A stretch of 64,000 bases of DNA from a virus. Where the stretch lies: IMG/VR virus record IMGVR_UViG_3300027805_000008, positions 27,330 to 91,329 of that record. One strand, written 5' to 3'. Below, piece after piece: positions 19,797-29,250 of this stretch; position 1 is the first letter of the stretch; every line of letters starts with the position of its first letter. The position numbers and the translations under genes are program-made. Below the pieces are notes generated by a model. That model was given only the letters and a program-made list of their open reading frames with translations. It was not told the origin of the DNA and searched no databases.

Positions 19797-19802
19797 TATA
19801 AT
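19797..19802 (+). promoter_or_regulatory. Extended -10 promoter, leaderless start
   Basis: TGG-TATAAT forms an extended -10 and ends 6 nt before the ATG at 19809, so the predicted transcription start is the start codon. No -35 is evident and there is no Shine-Dalgarno. Confidence 0.55.
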
Positions 19803-19808
19803 GAAAAA

Positions 19809-20216
19809 ATGGCATCATCAGATAAGAAAAAGCCTTCCGCAAGCAGTCAGCCAAATAGTGCTGCCCTGGTTACAGTAGCTGGGTCAGAGCTAGATTTTTA
19901 TACAAATTCAAATTATTTAGCCTATGAGCTACCTCAATATGCAGCAGCACAAAGGCTAGGCAAGCTAGGTAGCGATGATTTAGATGATGATTTAAGAGGA
20001 GATCCAGAAGAAGAAACGGGATCAGATGATGATGATACTGGTGATGAGGGAACTAAACAAAAAAATACTAGACCAAGCCTTTCTGATATTGAGATAGTCT
20101 CAAACGAAGTAGTTTTTGATTCAGCAAATAATCCTACTGCAAAAGTAGTCTTTAAGGTTAAGAATAGTAGTGGTAAAGAATTAATGGCAGTGAATGTCAG
20201 AGTGGAGAAAAAATGA
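19809..20216 (+). CDS. Acidic tail-module protein
   Basis: Encodes 135 residues. The N-terminal 60 residues are Ser/Asn/Ala-rich, residues ~55-85 are strongly acidic (DDLDDDLRGDPEEE), and the C-terminal ~45 residues form a small beta domain (AKVVFKVKNSSGKELMAV) resembling half an Ig-like module. The ATG of the next gene overlaps its stop. Function is unknown; the position suggests a tail-tip linker or assembly chaperone. Confidence 0.6.
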   Translation: MASSDKKKPSASSQPNSAALVTVAGSELDFYTNSNYLAYELPQYAAAQRLGKLGSDDLDDDLRGDPEEETGSDDDDTGDEGTKQKNTRPSLSDIEIVSNEVVFDSANNPTAKVVFKVKNSSGKELMAVNVRVEKK

Positions 20217-21139
20217 TAACTAAGTTTGGTAAAAGATTTTTAACAAGCTATTTAGCTGGCAGCGAGTCGTTTTTAAATAAGGAGCTAGCATTTGGTATTG
20301 GTTCTACTGCTCCCAATTTAAAGGGAAATGATACAAGGCTAGAATTTGAATTTTATAGAATACCAGTAGAGTTATCAAGTTTTAATATTTTGCAAAGCGG
20401 GGTAGATATAGACGGAGACCCAGTATTTAATTACTTTGTGACATACAAATCAACAATTCCACAAGACATATCTGGTGTTATTTCTGAAATAGGTCTGTAC
20501 CCTGGTGGTAGACAGTCTTTCAATAACTTTGACAGTAAGTTTATAACATCATTTACAAATGAGTTTAACTGGTTTGATGGATCAGTTAATCCTACTTCTC
20601 AGGCAAATACTCAAGATTCTAATGGAGCGTATACCTTTTTGTCAAAGGTAAGTGATAGCATGATACGGGTAGATGTTGCATCTGGGCAAACAAAAGAATA
20701 TATTAATACACTTATATCGGATGATATATCTGGATATAGCATAAATGACACAATATCTATTGCGTATAAAAAAGCGGATAATAATGTTTCTAAGATTAGA
20801 GTAAAGTTTTATAGTTCTGATTTAGCGTATTACTATGTAGACTTTACACCACAATCTGGAACAGGAGATAAGATTCAAACCCTGTCTCTAAGCAATCTTT
20901 TTTCAAACTATACAGCTTCTCCAAATTTACCAGACCCGTCATCAATAATAAAAATTGGAGTTGCAACAACAGCAACTGGCGGCGCCACAACAGTCTATTT
21001 TGATGCCATTAGAATAAACGATGAAGACACATTTGATCCAGGCTATGGGCTAATTAGTAGATCTATTTTATCAACCCCATTAATTAAAAAACCTGGTAGA
21101 CCAGTAGATATAGAATATAAATTACAGTTGGATTTTTAA
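20213..21139 (+). CDS. Minor tail / fibre-anchor protein
   Basis: Encodes 308 residues, overlapping the previous gene by 4 nt. The first ~110 residues (LAFGIGSTAPNLKGNDTRLEFEFYRIPV and then ISEIGLYPGG) resemble N-terminal domains by which tail fibres attach to the tail tip. Residues 120-280 form a jelly-roll-like module (YYYVDFTPQSGTGDKIQTLS). It probably anchors the fibres encoded next; its start is one base after this gene's stop. Confidence 0.55.
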   Translation: MITKFGKRFLTSYLAGSESFLNKELAFGIGSTAPNLKGNDTRLEFEFYRIPVELSSFNILQSGVDIDGDPVFNYFVTYKSTIPQDISGVISEIGLYPGGRQSFNNFDSKFITSFTNEFNWFDGSVNPTSQANTQDSNGAYTFLSKVSDSMIRVDVASGQTKEYINTLISDDISGYSINDTISIAYKKADNNVSKIRVKFYSSDLAYYYVDFTPQSGTGDKIQTLSLSNLFSNYTASPNLPDPSSIIKIGVATTATGGATTVYFDAIRINDEDTFDPGYGLISRSILSTPLIKKPGRPVDIEYKLQLDF

Positions 21140-24112
21140 ATGGGAGCATTAGACGCAGCTAATTGGGAAAAGTGGTACGGTAGTGGTGCCAACTATCCTG
21201 ATGATCTAAATAAAGATAATAAGGTAAAAACTGGTCAAGACTATTTTACAATACCAGTTGTTAATTTAAAAATTGACTCTCCTTATTCTTTTAATTTTCA
21301 ATGGAAATATCCAGATGGAACTGTTGGCCCATGGTCAGATGGACTATCTTTAACAACAGCTGATATTCCAGCATTAACTGTTCCTAAATTTTTAAATACA
21401 GATTTAAGTTATTTTAATGGACAATTAATTATTACATGGAATGGCCAAGATGCAAATGGTCAAGCATACACTAAGGCATTCGACAGAGTAAATGTATATA
21501 TAAAAGATGAGACCATAATTGGTTCACCCTACAGACTTGTTGGATTTTTAAAGTCTGCTGGAACCATAAGAGTTGCTGTGCCACCAAGAGCGCATAGCGT
21601 GAAGTTAACAGTAGTTTCGATAGACGGATCTGAATCCGATTTTAGTACAGCACAATTTGAAACTCCTAAATTAATTCCAAATACACTGCCAACTACAGTC
21701 ACTGGTTCATGGGTTGGTACAAACTTCAGTGTTGCTTTTAATCACAACCCCGCAGAAGAATTTTTTAGCTATTATAAAGTTACACTTACTGCTGGTGGAA
21801 CCTCAAAAGTATTTGACTTAGCCGCAGTTCCAGGAACTTCATCTCAATCATTTACGCTTAGCCTATCTCAAAATAGAGCAGCATTTGGAGTTCCTCAAAC
21901 ATCATTTAGTGGATCAGTAAAAACTGTTAATATATATGGCAATGAAGGATCTGAAGTTACGTTTTCTGCAGTATCTTATGTTAACGCACTGCCAGCAGCT
22001 ACAATTGTAGCAACTCCAATTAGTAATGGGTATAGCGTTTCATATACAAGTCCAGCGGATGCAACATTTAATACAATTGAAATTGAAGAAGTTGAATCTT
22101 CTAGTTCTACAGCACCTACAACTGGATTTACAAAAATATTTTCTGGATCAAGCAATCCAGCAGTTGTTATTGTTCCAAATACAAATAAACGATGGGTTAG
22201 AGCAAGATTTTCTGACAATATTGGAAGCTATGGAGTATATGGAGCAGCCGTAGCCGTTACCCCAACAAGTCCTGTAGTTGTTGATAATGATGGGCCACCA
22301 GATGTTGACTCCGTAACAACTTCAGGTGGATTAGATACCAGTGGAACAGTAGGCTTTAATGGATACGCAGATATATCTTGGCCTGCCGTAACAACTGGCG
22401 GAATTCGTGGATACAGAATTAGATATAAGGCAACAACCTCTTCAGTATACTCTTATGCAGACTCACCTGGTTCTGGAACATCATATAAATTAACAGGCTT
22501 AGGTGCTGGACTAGTATATGAAGTAGCCGTTGCCACATATGACGAGTATAACAATACCTCTTCTAATTATGTTGCTGGTTCTAATGTTACTGTAGGCGGA
22601 ACACCGTATATTGCAAGTACAGTAGATGTTACTGGATACTTTAAGGCAAAAGCAAATCCTACAGATTTAGATAGCACAGCATTTAAATTTGGATACGGAG
22701 TAGATACAGGCAAAAGAGGACTTGTATTTAATCCAAATAACTATTGGTATATAGATTCTAATCAATCTGCATCATTAAAAGTCGGCGGAGCAACAACAAA
22801 TTACATTGAGTGGAATGGTGCATCCTTTGTCATAGATGGAGATCTAAGGGCTAAAAAGGGATCATTTAGTGGAAACGTTAATATAGCAAGTGGTGCTTCT
22901 TTATATAGTGGAACACTAACTGGCAATACTGTTACAGCTACTGGAGACACTGGTGGATCTTTATCTGGTGCTGGATATATATTAAATTCTTCTGGGCTTA
23001 CCTTTAGCTCATCATCTGTTTCTGGAATTACAACAATAGATGCAACTACTGGCCGATTAACAACTGCTAGCGCAAATATTGGTGGATGGGATGTAACGTC
23101 AAGCACAATTAACAAAACTTCTGGCAGTGGAACAGTAACTATTGATTCTTCAAATGCTCAAATAAGAGTTTCAAGTCCAACGTATACAGCTGGTATAGCT
23201 ACTCCAAATACTAATGCTGCAACCGACATTGTATTTTGGGCTGGTGGAGCAAGAGATACAAATGCTAATTTCTATGTAAGGGCAGACGGAACAGTTGTCA
23301 TGAAATCAGCTGTTATTACTGGATATGCATCTGATGCAACACTAGATACGTTAGCTAAAAAAGATATGAGCAACGTAACTACTATCGATGGTGGTAAAAT
23401 AACTACTGGGCAAATTAAATCATCGAATCATGTAGTTGGAACAGTTGCACAGCTTCCATTTTCAGGAGCAGGAACTTTAATTGATCTATCAAATGGCTCT
23501 ATAATTTCTCCTCAATTTTACCTAAATGGATCAACTGGAACGGCAAGCTTTAAGGGAACATTATCTGCTGGAATTTCAATTGACACCCCAACAATTACTG
23601 CGGGAACAATTACTGGAGCTACGGTCACAGTAACTGCTGCAATTACATCTTCTGGTTTACCTAGCACAAGCGATAGCTCACTATCTGAATCAAATGATAC
23701 AAACCAAGATGGATCTACTAGTTACGTTGGAAATACTACATTCAATCCGATACTAACATTACAAAACGGCAAAATATCATCAAACAGTATAATGAGAATA
23801 GAGGGGTCTAGCTATACTGAAATTTTATCTGGAGGAACTCAGTCTGCAATGTTTGATTCAACTAGATCTGCGTTAAATTTTACAACTGGACTCTATCTTG
23901 GAAATCCCGCAACATCTTCTTCTGCAAACGTACAGAATCATAGCACTCCATATATAACTGTAGATGCTAGAATGCGTTTGAGAAAAGGTGCTCCACTTTT
24001 ATATCCAGGCGGAACTGCTGGAGCATATATTAGAAACATTTACATTAAACAAACAACAAGTACACCTGCCGCAACAACGGGGCATGTAGGCGACGTTTTT
24101 ATTACATACTAG
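21140..24112 (+). CDS. Tail fibre with Fn3 domains
   Basis: Encodes 990 residues. The first half is a chain of fibronectin-III-type modules; the clearest lies near residues 410-475 (GGIRGYRIRYKATTSS, KLTGLGAGLVYEVAVATYDEYNN). The second half (~570-990) is Ser/Thr/Gly/Ile-rich with short repeats such as TITAGTITGATVTVTAA, typical of trimeric beta-helical shafts. Its start directly abuts the previous stop. It probably binds the host surface. Confidence 0.7.
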   Translation: MGALDAANWEKWYGSGANYPDDLNKDNKVKTGQDYFTIPVVNLKIDSPYSFNFQWKYPDGTVGPWSDGLSLTTADIPALTVPKFLNTDLSYFNGQLIITWNGQDANGQAYTKAFDRVNVYIKDETIIGSPYRLVGFLKSAGTIRVAVPPRAHSVKLTVVSIDGSESDFSTAQFETPKLIPNTLPTTVTGSWVGTNFSVAFNHNPAEEFFSYYKVTLTAGGTSKVFDLAAVPGTSSQSFTLSLSQNRAAFGVPQTSFSGSVKTVNIYGNEGSEVTFSAVSYVNALPAATIVATPISNGYSVSYTSPADATFNTIEIEEVESSSSTAPTTGFTKIFSGSSNPAVVIVPNTNKRWVRARFSDNIGSYGVYGAAVAVTPTSPVVVDNDGPPDVDSVTTSGGLDTSGTVGFNGYADISWPAVTTGGIRGYRIRYKATTSSVYSYADSPGSGTSYKLTGLGAGLVYEVAVATYDEYNNTSSNYVAGSNVTVGGTPYIASTVDVTGYFKAKANPTDLDSTAFKFGYGVDTGKRGLVFNPNNYWYIDSNQSASLKVGGATTNYIEWNGASFVIDGDLRAKKGSFSGNVNIASGASLYSGTLTGNTVTATGDTGGSLSGAGYILNSSGLTFSSSSVSGITTIDATTGRLTTASANIGGWDVTSSTINKTSGSGTVTIDSSNAQIRVSSPTYTAGIATPNTNAATDIVFWAGGARDTNANFYVRADGTVVMKSAVITGYASDATLDTLAKKDMSNVTTIDGGKITTGQIKSSNHVVGTVAQLPFSGAGTLIDLSNGSIISPQFYLNGSTGTASFKGTLSAGISIDTPTITAGTITGATVTVTAAITSSGLPSTSDSSLSESNDTNQDGSTSYVGNTTFNPILTLQNGKISSNSIMRIEGSSYTEILSGGTQSAMFDSTRSALNFTTGLYLGNPATSSSANVQNHSTPYITVDARMRLRKGAPLLYPGGTAGAYIRNIYIKQTTSTPAATTGHVGDVFITY

Positions 24113-24120
24113 GAATATAG

Positions 24121-27100
24121 ATGCCAATATACGCTAAGATAGGAAGCAGCACTTGGTCAACAAATGCCAAAAAGGTATGGGTTAAAGCAAGTGACGGTTG
24201 GAAGTCTGCCACAAGATTATTTGCAAAGACAGTTGCTGGTTGGGTTCAAATGTGGCCTGGAGATGCTCCAGCATCAAGCTTAACAGATCCAATTGATATA
24301 AGGCTTACTGGATACAATGGTCCAAGGGCAAGCAGTCCAGAATATATAAATACAGTGTTATATGGTAATGATGGAACTATTACTGGCGCAACACCGATTA
24401 CTGTAAATTCAAGAAGAATGAAAATATCTGAAGACAATACTGGAAATACGACTAGATATCAGCTAGAGACAACAGATGTTTATAACTTAACCAGCAACTC
24501 TGAGACAAATATTGGTTTTAAAAGATTTATGGCTGATGGATGGTGGTTGTTTTACGAGCTTGTTGCCTCTAACGTATGGTCTCCATTTCCTCCAGGAACT
24601 ACTTTATATTCTCCAGCAATTAAAATCATAAAGCAGGCTCCAACATTTAGCGCAAACTCGCCGTCTTTATCGCAAGATTACTCAACATCAAATCCATTTT
24701 TTTCTTTAAGCTTTTCATTCAGCGACACTTGGTGGAAGTCAGCAGATCTTTCTAGGTCTTATATTAGGTGGTGGAGAAATACATCTAAGACTCCTGGCGG
24801 AACAGAAATAAAAACTACATATATACAAGATATATCTGGACTTTCAACTACTAGAAGTGGCGGGCAGTATGAAGAATATGACGGTCAAGGGACAACAGTA
24901 AGTGGGAATGATTATCACTCAGAGATCGGCGGTATTCCAGCAGGCCAATATATAATAGCTCAAGTTGTTTTAATTAATTCATACACTGATCACTATGGAG
25001 GATTCGTTTCTGCTTTTGTTTCTACAGGAGACAAACCATCAATAACAAGCCTTACAGTTACAGATGATAACGGTAATGGCGTTGTTGATAATCAATCTCC
25101 TCCTAGAATTATGTCAGATGGTTGGTTAAACTTTACTGCAACTGTATCAGATGCATTGTCATCTACCTATTATTTATTAGAGCCTAGAATGTATAACTGG
25201 GTAAATGGAAATACATATGAGTTTAATACGGCTAACATAATAGGAAGCACTTCATGGCCGACTGACCTTGGCCCATCATCTGTTTCATTAAATGGAACTA
25301 CAGCAACTGTAACATGGAGAATATATATTGAGCCAACTACTATTTATAATATTGGAACTCCAACATATTCTGGTGGACAAGCCAGATGGCAATTTGAATT
25401 TAGAGTAAGTGCACGAGCATCTTCAACTTCAACAAATGCATCAGCTTCTTATTTTACTGGAATCGCATCTTTGGGTGCAGATACTGTATATATGCAGGGG
25501 CTAGATGTTCCAGCCATGGTTAATGTTCATCCGTCTTCAGCAATGACATTGAATGTAAGCACAACAACACCAACTTTTGGATCTTCTGTAACATTTTCTG
25601 GAACAACAGTAGGATATCCAACATCTACATATTCTTCTTTTCCAAGAAGATACCTTATAGATTATGGTGATGGAACAAATAGCGGTTGGCAATTTTTTTC
25701 AACTGGAACAAGCAATCCAAGTTTTTCAGGAATAACTAAAACATATTCTAATTCAGGAACCTATATAGCTACATTAAAATGGGAGCCTCAAGGAGATCCA
25801 TCAAGAAGTACTAGATCTAGAGTTATTACTATGGGGGCAAATCTTGCTCCTCCTACAAGTACATCAATAGTATCTGTAAACAGATTAACAGATACTGAAA
25901 CTAGAGTTATAGTTTCTTCTTCTGGTGGAAGCGGACCATACTATCAAATGTATTGGCAGTCTGGATCTACAGCCCCATCAACTACAAATTATGACGCAGC
26001 ATCTACAACAAGCACAGTAACAGAAGACTTTAGTTTTGCAAATGGAATTACCTATTATTTTTATATTAGATCTTCTTCAGAAAATTTAGGAAACACAATT
26101 ACAGGAGGAACAGCTACTGGTGGAACATATAGTAATTATGGGCCAACAACAGGGGCAGCATCCTATACGTTTGCCCAACCAACTGGAAGCGTTAGCGTTT
26201 CTCCATCATCTGGAACTGCAGGAACTACACAATTTACAGCAAATCCTTCAGTAAGCTCAGCTCCTACTGCAAATATATCATATCAATGGCAATTTTTTGA
26301 AAGTGCTACAATTGGATGGGTTGCAATATCTGGAGCTACATCTTCAACTTATACACCACCATCAAATTATGTTTCTTTATATGGGGCTTCTTTAAGGTGT
26401 CAAATAACTGCAAATAACGGCGTTGGAACCACTCTTACAACAGCATCTTCAACCGTAACTGTTGCTGCAGCAGCAACAAAACTTACTACCCCAACAAATG
26501 TTTCTGCATCAGATACTAGAACTGACGGAATTCAAGTCTCTTGGACAAATGTTTCAAATGCTGCAACATATGGAGTCTGGTGGGGAGGAGCCCCCAGTTA
26601 TGATAGTAGCCCAGATTTTGGTGGACCAAATAATAATGGCGGGGTATCTATTACGTCTTCACCATTTTTAGATACTGCAGCTCCAGTAGGATCAAGAACA
26701 TATTACGTTCAGGCTTTTCCTTCAACAGGTTCTACTACATTTTTAAAATCAGACTGGTCTGCTGGAGATTCTGGAACAAGGCTTGAAGCGCTAGCAAAAC
26801 TTGCAACACCTACTGGAGTTAATGCATCAGATACTAGAACTGACGGGGTAAACGTTACATGGAATGCAGTTAGCGGTGCTGCATATTATGGAGTCTGGTA
26901 TGGAGGAGCTCCAGGTTACGACTCTAGTCCAGATTTTGGTGGACCAAATAATCCTACTTTAATTACTGGAACATCCTATCTTGATACGGCCATTGGTGCT
27001 GGAGTAACAAGAGACTATTATGTCCAGGCGTTTCGTTCTGGAAATCCAACAGGAACAAAGTCTGATTGGGGTGGTCCTAATTCTGGAACAAGGCTGGCCT

Positions 27101-27717
27101 TAGTAAGTATTCCATCTGGTGGATCGGTAACGCTAAATGGAGGAAATACTGTTGGAAGTATAATAACTGCATCTACAAGCGGTTGGAGCGGTTCCCCTAC
27201 ATCATATGACGTGTATATAACAACAGCATTGTCTCCAAATACTCCTACTTCTGGAAGCTCTCGTGTTGCTTCAAGCGGTGGTGGAACATCGGCCTCGTAT
27301 TCCATTACATCTGGAGATGCAGTTTCTCCAGTTAACGTATTTAGAGCATTTGCAACAGCAAGCAATAGCGCTGGAACATCTGGAACTGTTCAGTCTTCAA
27401 ACACAATCACTACTCAGGCGGCTGTAACGGGAACAGCTCCTTCAACTCCAACTGGATTGAGTAATTCATATTCATCTGGACCATCATGGACTGGATCTTG
27501 GTCTGCGTCAAGTGGTACGGCGACGATTACATATTTCTGGACACTATACCAGTCTTCTTCTAATGGAGGAGCAATTACTGCAACGGCAAGCGGAAATACA
27601 ACTGGAACATCTTTTACAAGATCAATGTCAAGCGCAAACGGACTTTGGGCATACTTTACAGTATTTGCAAGCAACTCGTTTGGCACATCTGGAACGGCTA
27701 CATCCCCATGGGCATAA
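24121..27717 (+). CDS. Large tail fibre with PKD, Ig and Fn3 modules
   Basis: Encodes 1198 residues. The N-terminal ~45 residues (KIGSSTWSTNAKKVWVKASDGWK) match a short attachment module seen at the start of actinophage tip proteins. A PKD-like domain lies near residues 505-565 (YLIDYGDGTNSGWQFF), an Ig-like one near 710-785 (ISYQWQFFESATIGWVAISG), then two near-identical 106-residue Fn3 modules from residue 787. The C-terminus repeats GTATITYFW-type strands. This architecture suggests a receptor-binding fibre assembled by module duplication. Confidence 0.7.
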   Translation: MPIYAKIGSSTWSTNAKKVWVKASDGWKSATRLFAKTVAGWVQMWPGDAPASSLTDPIDIRLTGYNGPRASSPEYINTVLYGNDGTITGATPITVNSRRMKISEDNTGNTTRYQLETTDVYNLTSNSETNIGFKRFMADGWWLFYELVASNVWSPFPPGTTLYSPAIKIIKQAPTFSANSPSLSQDYSTSNPFFSLSFSFSDTWWKSADLSRSYIRWWRNTSKTPGGTEIKTTYIQDISGLSTTRSGGQYEEYDGQGTTVSGNDYHSEIGGIPAGQYIIAQVVLINSYTDHYGGFVSAFVSTGDKPSITSLTVTDDNGNGVVDNQSPPRIMSDGWLNFTATVSDALSSTYYLLEPRMYNWVNGNTYEFNTANIIGSTSWPTDLGPSSVSLNGTTATVTWRIYIEPTTIYNIGTPTYSGGQARWQFEFRVSARASSTSTNASASYFTGIASLGADTVYMQGLDVPAMVNVHPSSAMTLNVSTTTPTFGSSVTFSGTTVGYPTSTYSSFPRRYLIDYGDGTNSGWQFFSTGTSNPSFSGITKTYSNSGTYIATLKWEPQGDPSRSTRSRVITMGANLAPPTSTSIVSVNRLTDTETRVIVSSSGGSGPYYQMYWQSGSTAPSTTNYDAASTTSTVTEDFSFANGITYYFYIRSSSENLGNTITGGTATGGTYSNYGPTTGAASYTFAQPTGSVSVSPSSGTAGTTQFTANPSVSSAPTANISYQWQFFESATIGWVAISGATSSTYTPPSNYVSLYGASLRCQITANNGVGTTLTTASSTVTVAAAATKLTTPTNVSASDTRTDGIQVSWTNVSNAATYGVWWGGAPSYDSSPDFGGPNNNGGVSITSSPFLDTAAPVGSRTYYVQAFPSTGSTTFLKSDWSAGDSGTRLEALAKLATPTGVNASDTRTDGVNVTWNAVSGAAYYGVWYGGAPGYDSSPDFGGPNNPTLITGTSYLDTAIGAGVTRDYYVQAFRSGNPTGTKSDWGGPNSGTRLALVSIPSGGSVTLNGGNTVGSIITASTSGWSGSPTSYDVYITTALSPNTPTSGSSRVASSGGGTSASYSITSGDAVSPVNVFRAFATASNSAGTSGTVQSSNTITTQAAVTGTAPSTPTGLSNSYSSGPSWTGSWSASSGTATITYFWTLYQSSSNGGAITATASGNTTGTSFTRSMSSANGLWAYFTVFASNSFGTSGTATSPWA
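26479..27111 (+). repeat. Tandem 318-bp (106-residue) Fn3 duplication
   Basis: Unit 1 begins at 26479 and unit 2 at 26797. Both carry ASDTRTDG and YDSSPDFGGPNN at equivalent places and end with SGTRL, preserving the frame. The nucleotide similarity of the two units suggests a recent duplication. Confidence 0.85.
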
Positions 27718-27917
27718 CTTTAGAAGAAAAAATTGATATTATTAATAATAGAATTGATAATATGAATATCCATATAGAAATTCTTGAGCGTGATATTGCT
27801 AGTAATCCAAACGATGACGTTGAGGGTAAAAGGCCCAGGATAGAAGTTTTGAATGACTTTTACCTTAAAAGATCACTTATGCTGCAAGAAAGGGAAGCCT
27901 TGACTAATCAAGGTTAA
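27708..27917 (+). CDS. Small helical protein A
   Basis: Encodes 69 residues from the ATG at 27708, overlapping the fibre gene end by 10 nt. An upstream in-frame ATG at 27645 lies inside the fibre gene and gives an unlikely N-terminus. The sequence ITLEEKIDIINNRIDNMNI is helical and paralogous to the next protein (shared EEK-I-I-N pattern and C-terminal ERE-LT). It may be a fibre assembly or trimerisation factor; function is unknown. Confidence 0.6.
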   Translation: MGITLEEKIDIINNRIDNMNIHIEILERDIASNPNDDVEGKRPRIEVLNDFYLKRSLMLQEREALTNQG

Positions 27918-27927
27918 ATGATATAAT
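27900..27927 (+). promoter_or_regulatory. Sigma70-type promoter
   Basis: TTGACT at 27900-27905 and TATAAT at 27922-27927 (16-nt spacer), with TGA before the -10. A perfect AAGGAGGT Shine-Dalgarno at 27933-27940 precedes the ATG at 27946, so this one has a short leader. Confidence 0.7.
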
Positions 27928-27945
27928 TATGAAAGGAGGTAGATT

Positions 27946-28176
27946 ATGACTATTGAATTAACAAATGAAGAAAAGTTGAGTATTGTTAATCAGCATATCA
28001 AGTCTATAGATTATAGCATTTATGGACTACAGCTAGATTTGATGGAAGCTCAAGCACTTGATACCCCAGATCCAATACAGATCTCGTCTGTTAGTGGAAG
28101 AATTACTTCTGCTAACGCTAGAAGATCCGTACTTGTCACTGAAAGAGATTCTTTGACACCTGAAACAGAAGAGTAA
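27946..28176 (+). CDS. Small helical protein B, paralogue of A
   Basis: Encodes 76 residues behind a very strong ribosome binding site. The pattern NEEKLSIVNQHIKSIDYSIYG followed by a second helix ending ERDSLT parallels the preceding 69-residue protein, so the pair arose by duplication. It is soluble, without Cys. Function is unknown; placement after the fibres suggests a tail accessory role. Confidence 0.65.
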   Translation: MTIELTNEEKLSIVNQHIKSIDYSIYGLQLDLMEAQALDTPDPIQISSVSGRITSANARRSVLVTERDSLTPETEE

Positions 28177-28180
28177 ATAA

Positions 28181-28384
28181 ATGGCAGATAAGGCTCAGTT
28201 AGTAATAACAGCATTACAGCAAAGAATCGGCGAAATTGTTTCTAATTACGAAACTCAAATTGCAATTTTACGTGCAGACTATACAAATGCTATGGAGCAG
28301 TTGAATAATAAAGAAAGAGAAGCGGATGCTAAAGTTGAAGCGGCAGAAGCCTATTCAGAAAAACTTAATAACCTTACCGACTAA
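28181..28384 (+). CDS. Small coiled-coil protein
   Basis: Encodes 67 residues forming one long predicted helix (QLVITALQQRIGEIVSNYE, NAMEQLNNKEREADAK). It starts 5 nt after the previous stop and overlaps the next gene by 59 nt in a different frame. It could be a fibre chaperone or a small virion protein. Confidence 0.6.
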   Translation: MADKAQLVITALQQRIGEIVSNYETQIAILRADYTNAMEQLNNKEREADAKVEAAEAYSEKLNNLTD

Positions 28385-28730
28385 TTTCCCTTCAGGTATT
28401 GCTGTTAAAACAGATAAAGATACCTATTGGATTAAAGACGGTAAAAGGTACAGGCTAATTTCAGATAGGGCCGCCCAGTCTTGGTGTTTTACTACGGTAT
28501 TAGCAACTGAGGCGGCATTATCGGGAATTAAATTGGCTGGTAAGCTAGGCTTCAGAGACGGTACCTTGATCAAGAATGTTGCTGATGGTAAAATGTATTT
28601 ATTGTCACAAAATAAACTAAGACACATTGTTGACCCAGATTCTTTTAATAAGTATGGTTTAGATAGGTCAAAAATGATTGAGGTTTCAGAAAAAGAAATT
28701 TCAGCACATGATTTAGGAGAAAGTATATAA
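28326..28730 (+). CDS. Hypothetical tail-module protein, start uncertain
   Basis: Encodes up to 134 residues. The folded part begins near residue 20 (FPSGIAVKTDKDTYWIKDGKRY), with a beta pattern of repeated WIKDGKRY / MYLLSQNKLRHI units like small repeat domains in tail or cell-wall proteins. The only start codons in frame lie inside the previous gene, hence a 59-nt overlap at 28326. A frameshift fusion with the upstream coiled coil is possible, but no slippery site is visible. Confidence 0.55.
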   Translation: MLKLKRQKPIQKNLITLPTNFPSGIAVKTDKDTYWIKDGKRYRLISDRAAQSWCFTTVLATEAALSGIKLAGKLGFRDGTLIKNVADGKMYLLSQNKLRHIVDPDSFNKYGLDRSKMIEVSEKEISAHDLGESI

Positions 28731-29164
28731 TGAGCGACACATTTAACGATGGAGATCCAATAGATGCAACACTATTACAAAAATTAAAAACAGATGTTGC
28801 TAAGGCTACTGCATTGGCTGGAGCAAAAGTTAGTGCTGGTTCAAACATTAATGTTGGCGATCTTACAGATAGGAGTGCAGGAGATATCACAACCCCTACA
28901 TTTTTTGGAGGAAAAACGTCTTCTCAAAAAGTAATTAAGGGTATTCGTTCTACATTCAATATTGATTATTCAGGTGCTAAATTTTCTGGCAAGCCTTCCG
29001 CAATAACACTAACAGCTATTTCTAAGGATGGACTTGCGGATATAAATGAACCATCTATAATTAGTGGATCTGTTACACAGACTGGTGCAGAGGCACAAAT
29101 ATGGGGTGCTGGAGATCCTAAAACCATAACATTGTTTTTTATAGCAGTACAAAATCAAAATTAA
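28730..29164 (+). CDS. Putative minor structural protein
   Basis: Encodes 144 residues, overlapping the previous stop (TAATG). The N-terminal FNDGDPIDATLLQKLKTDV resembles the short helix seen at the base of fibre and spike proteins; the remainder is a beta domain (STFNIDYSGAKFSGKPSAITLTA). It is the last gene before the promoter/terminator pair at 29.2 kb, so it probably closes the virion module. Confidence 0.55.
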   Translation: MSDTFNDGDPIDATLLQKLKTDVAKATALAGAKVSAGSNINVGDLTDRSAGDITTPTFFGGKTSSQKVIKGIRSTFNIDYSGAKFSGKPSAITLTAISKDGLADINEPSIISGSVTQTGAEAQIWGAGDPKTITLFFIAVQNQN

Positions 29165-29168
29165 TCTA

Positions 29169-29196
29169 TTGACAATCTAATTCTATATGCTACAAT
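29169..29196 (+). promoter_or_regulatory. Consensus promoter for replication module
   Basis: TTGACA at 29169-29174 and TACAAT at 29191-29196, 16-nt spacer. It lies just upstream of a terminator hairpin, so transcripts from this promoter must pass the hairpin within about 30 nt of starting. Confidence 0.75.
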
Positions 29197-29210
29197 TTAG
29201 ATAATATCAA

Positions 29211-29235
29211 GGTCACGACTCCGTGACCCTTTTTT
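29211..29235 (+). terminator. Terminator / attenuator hairpin
   Basis: GGTCACG pairs with CGTGACC (7 bp, ACTC loop) and is followed by C and a run of seven T. It should stop read-through from the tail genes and could attenuate the promoter just upstream. Confidence 0.85.
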
Positions 29236-29250
29236 ACGCAGGGAAGTTAA

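Noticed and set aside
28181-28730. Programmed +1 frameshift joining the coiled-coil protein to the next protein
   Set aside because: The second frame continues naturally after GAC TAA, but no slippery codon or stimulatory element is visible; kept as two genes with an uncertain start.
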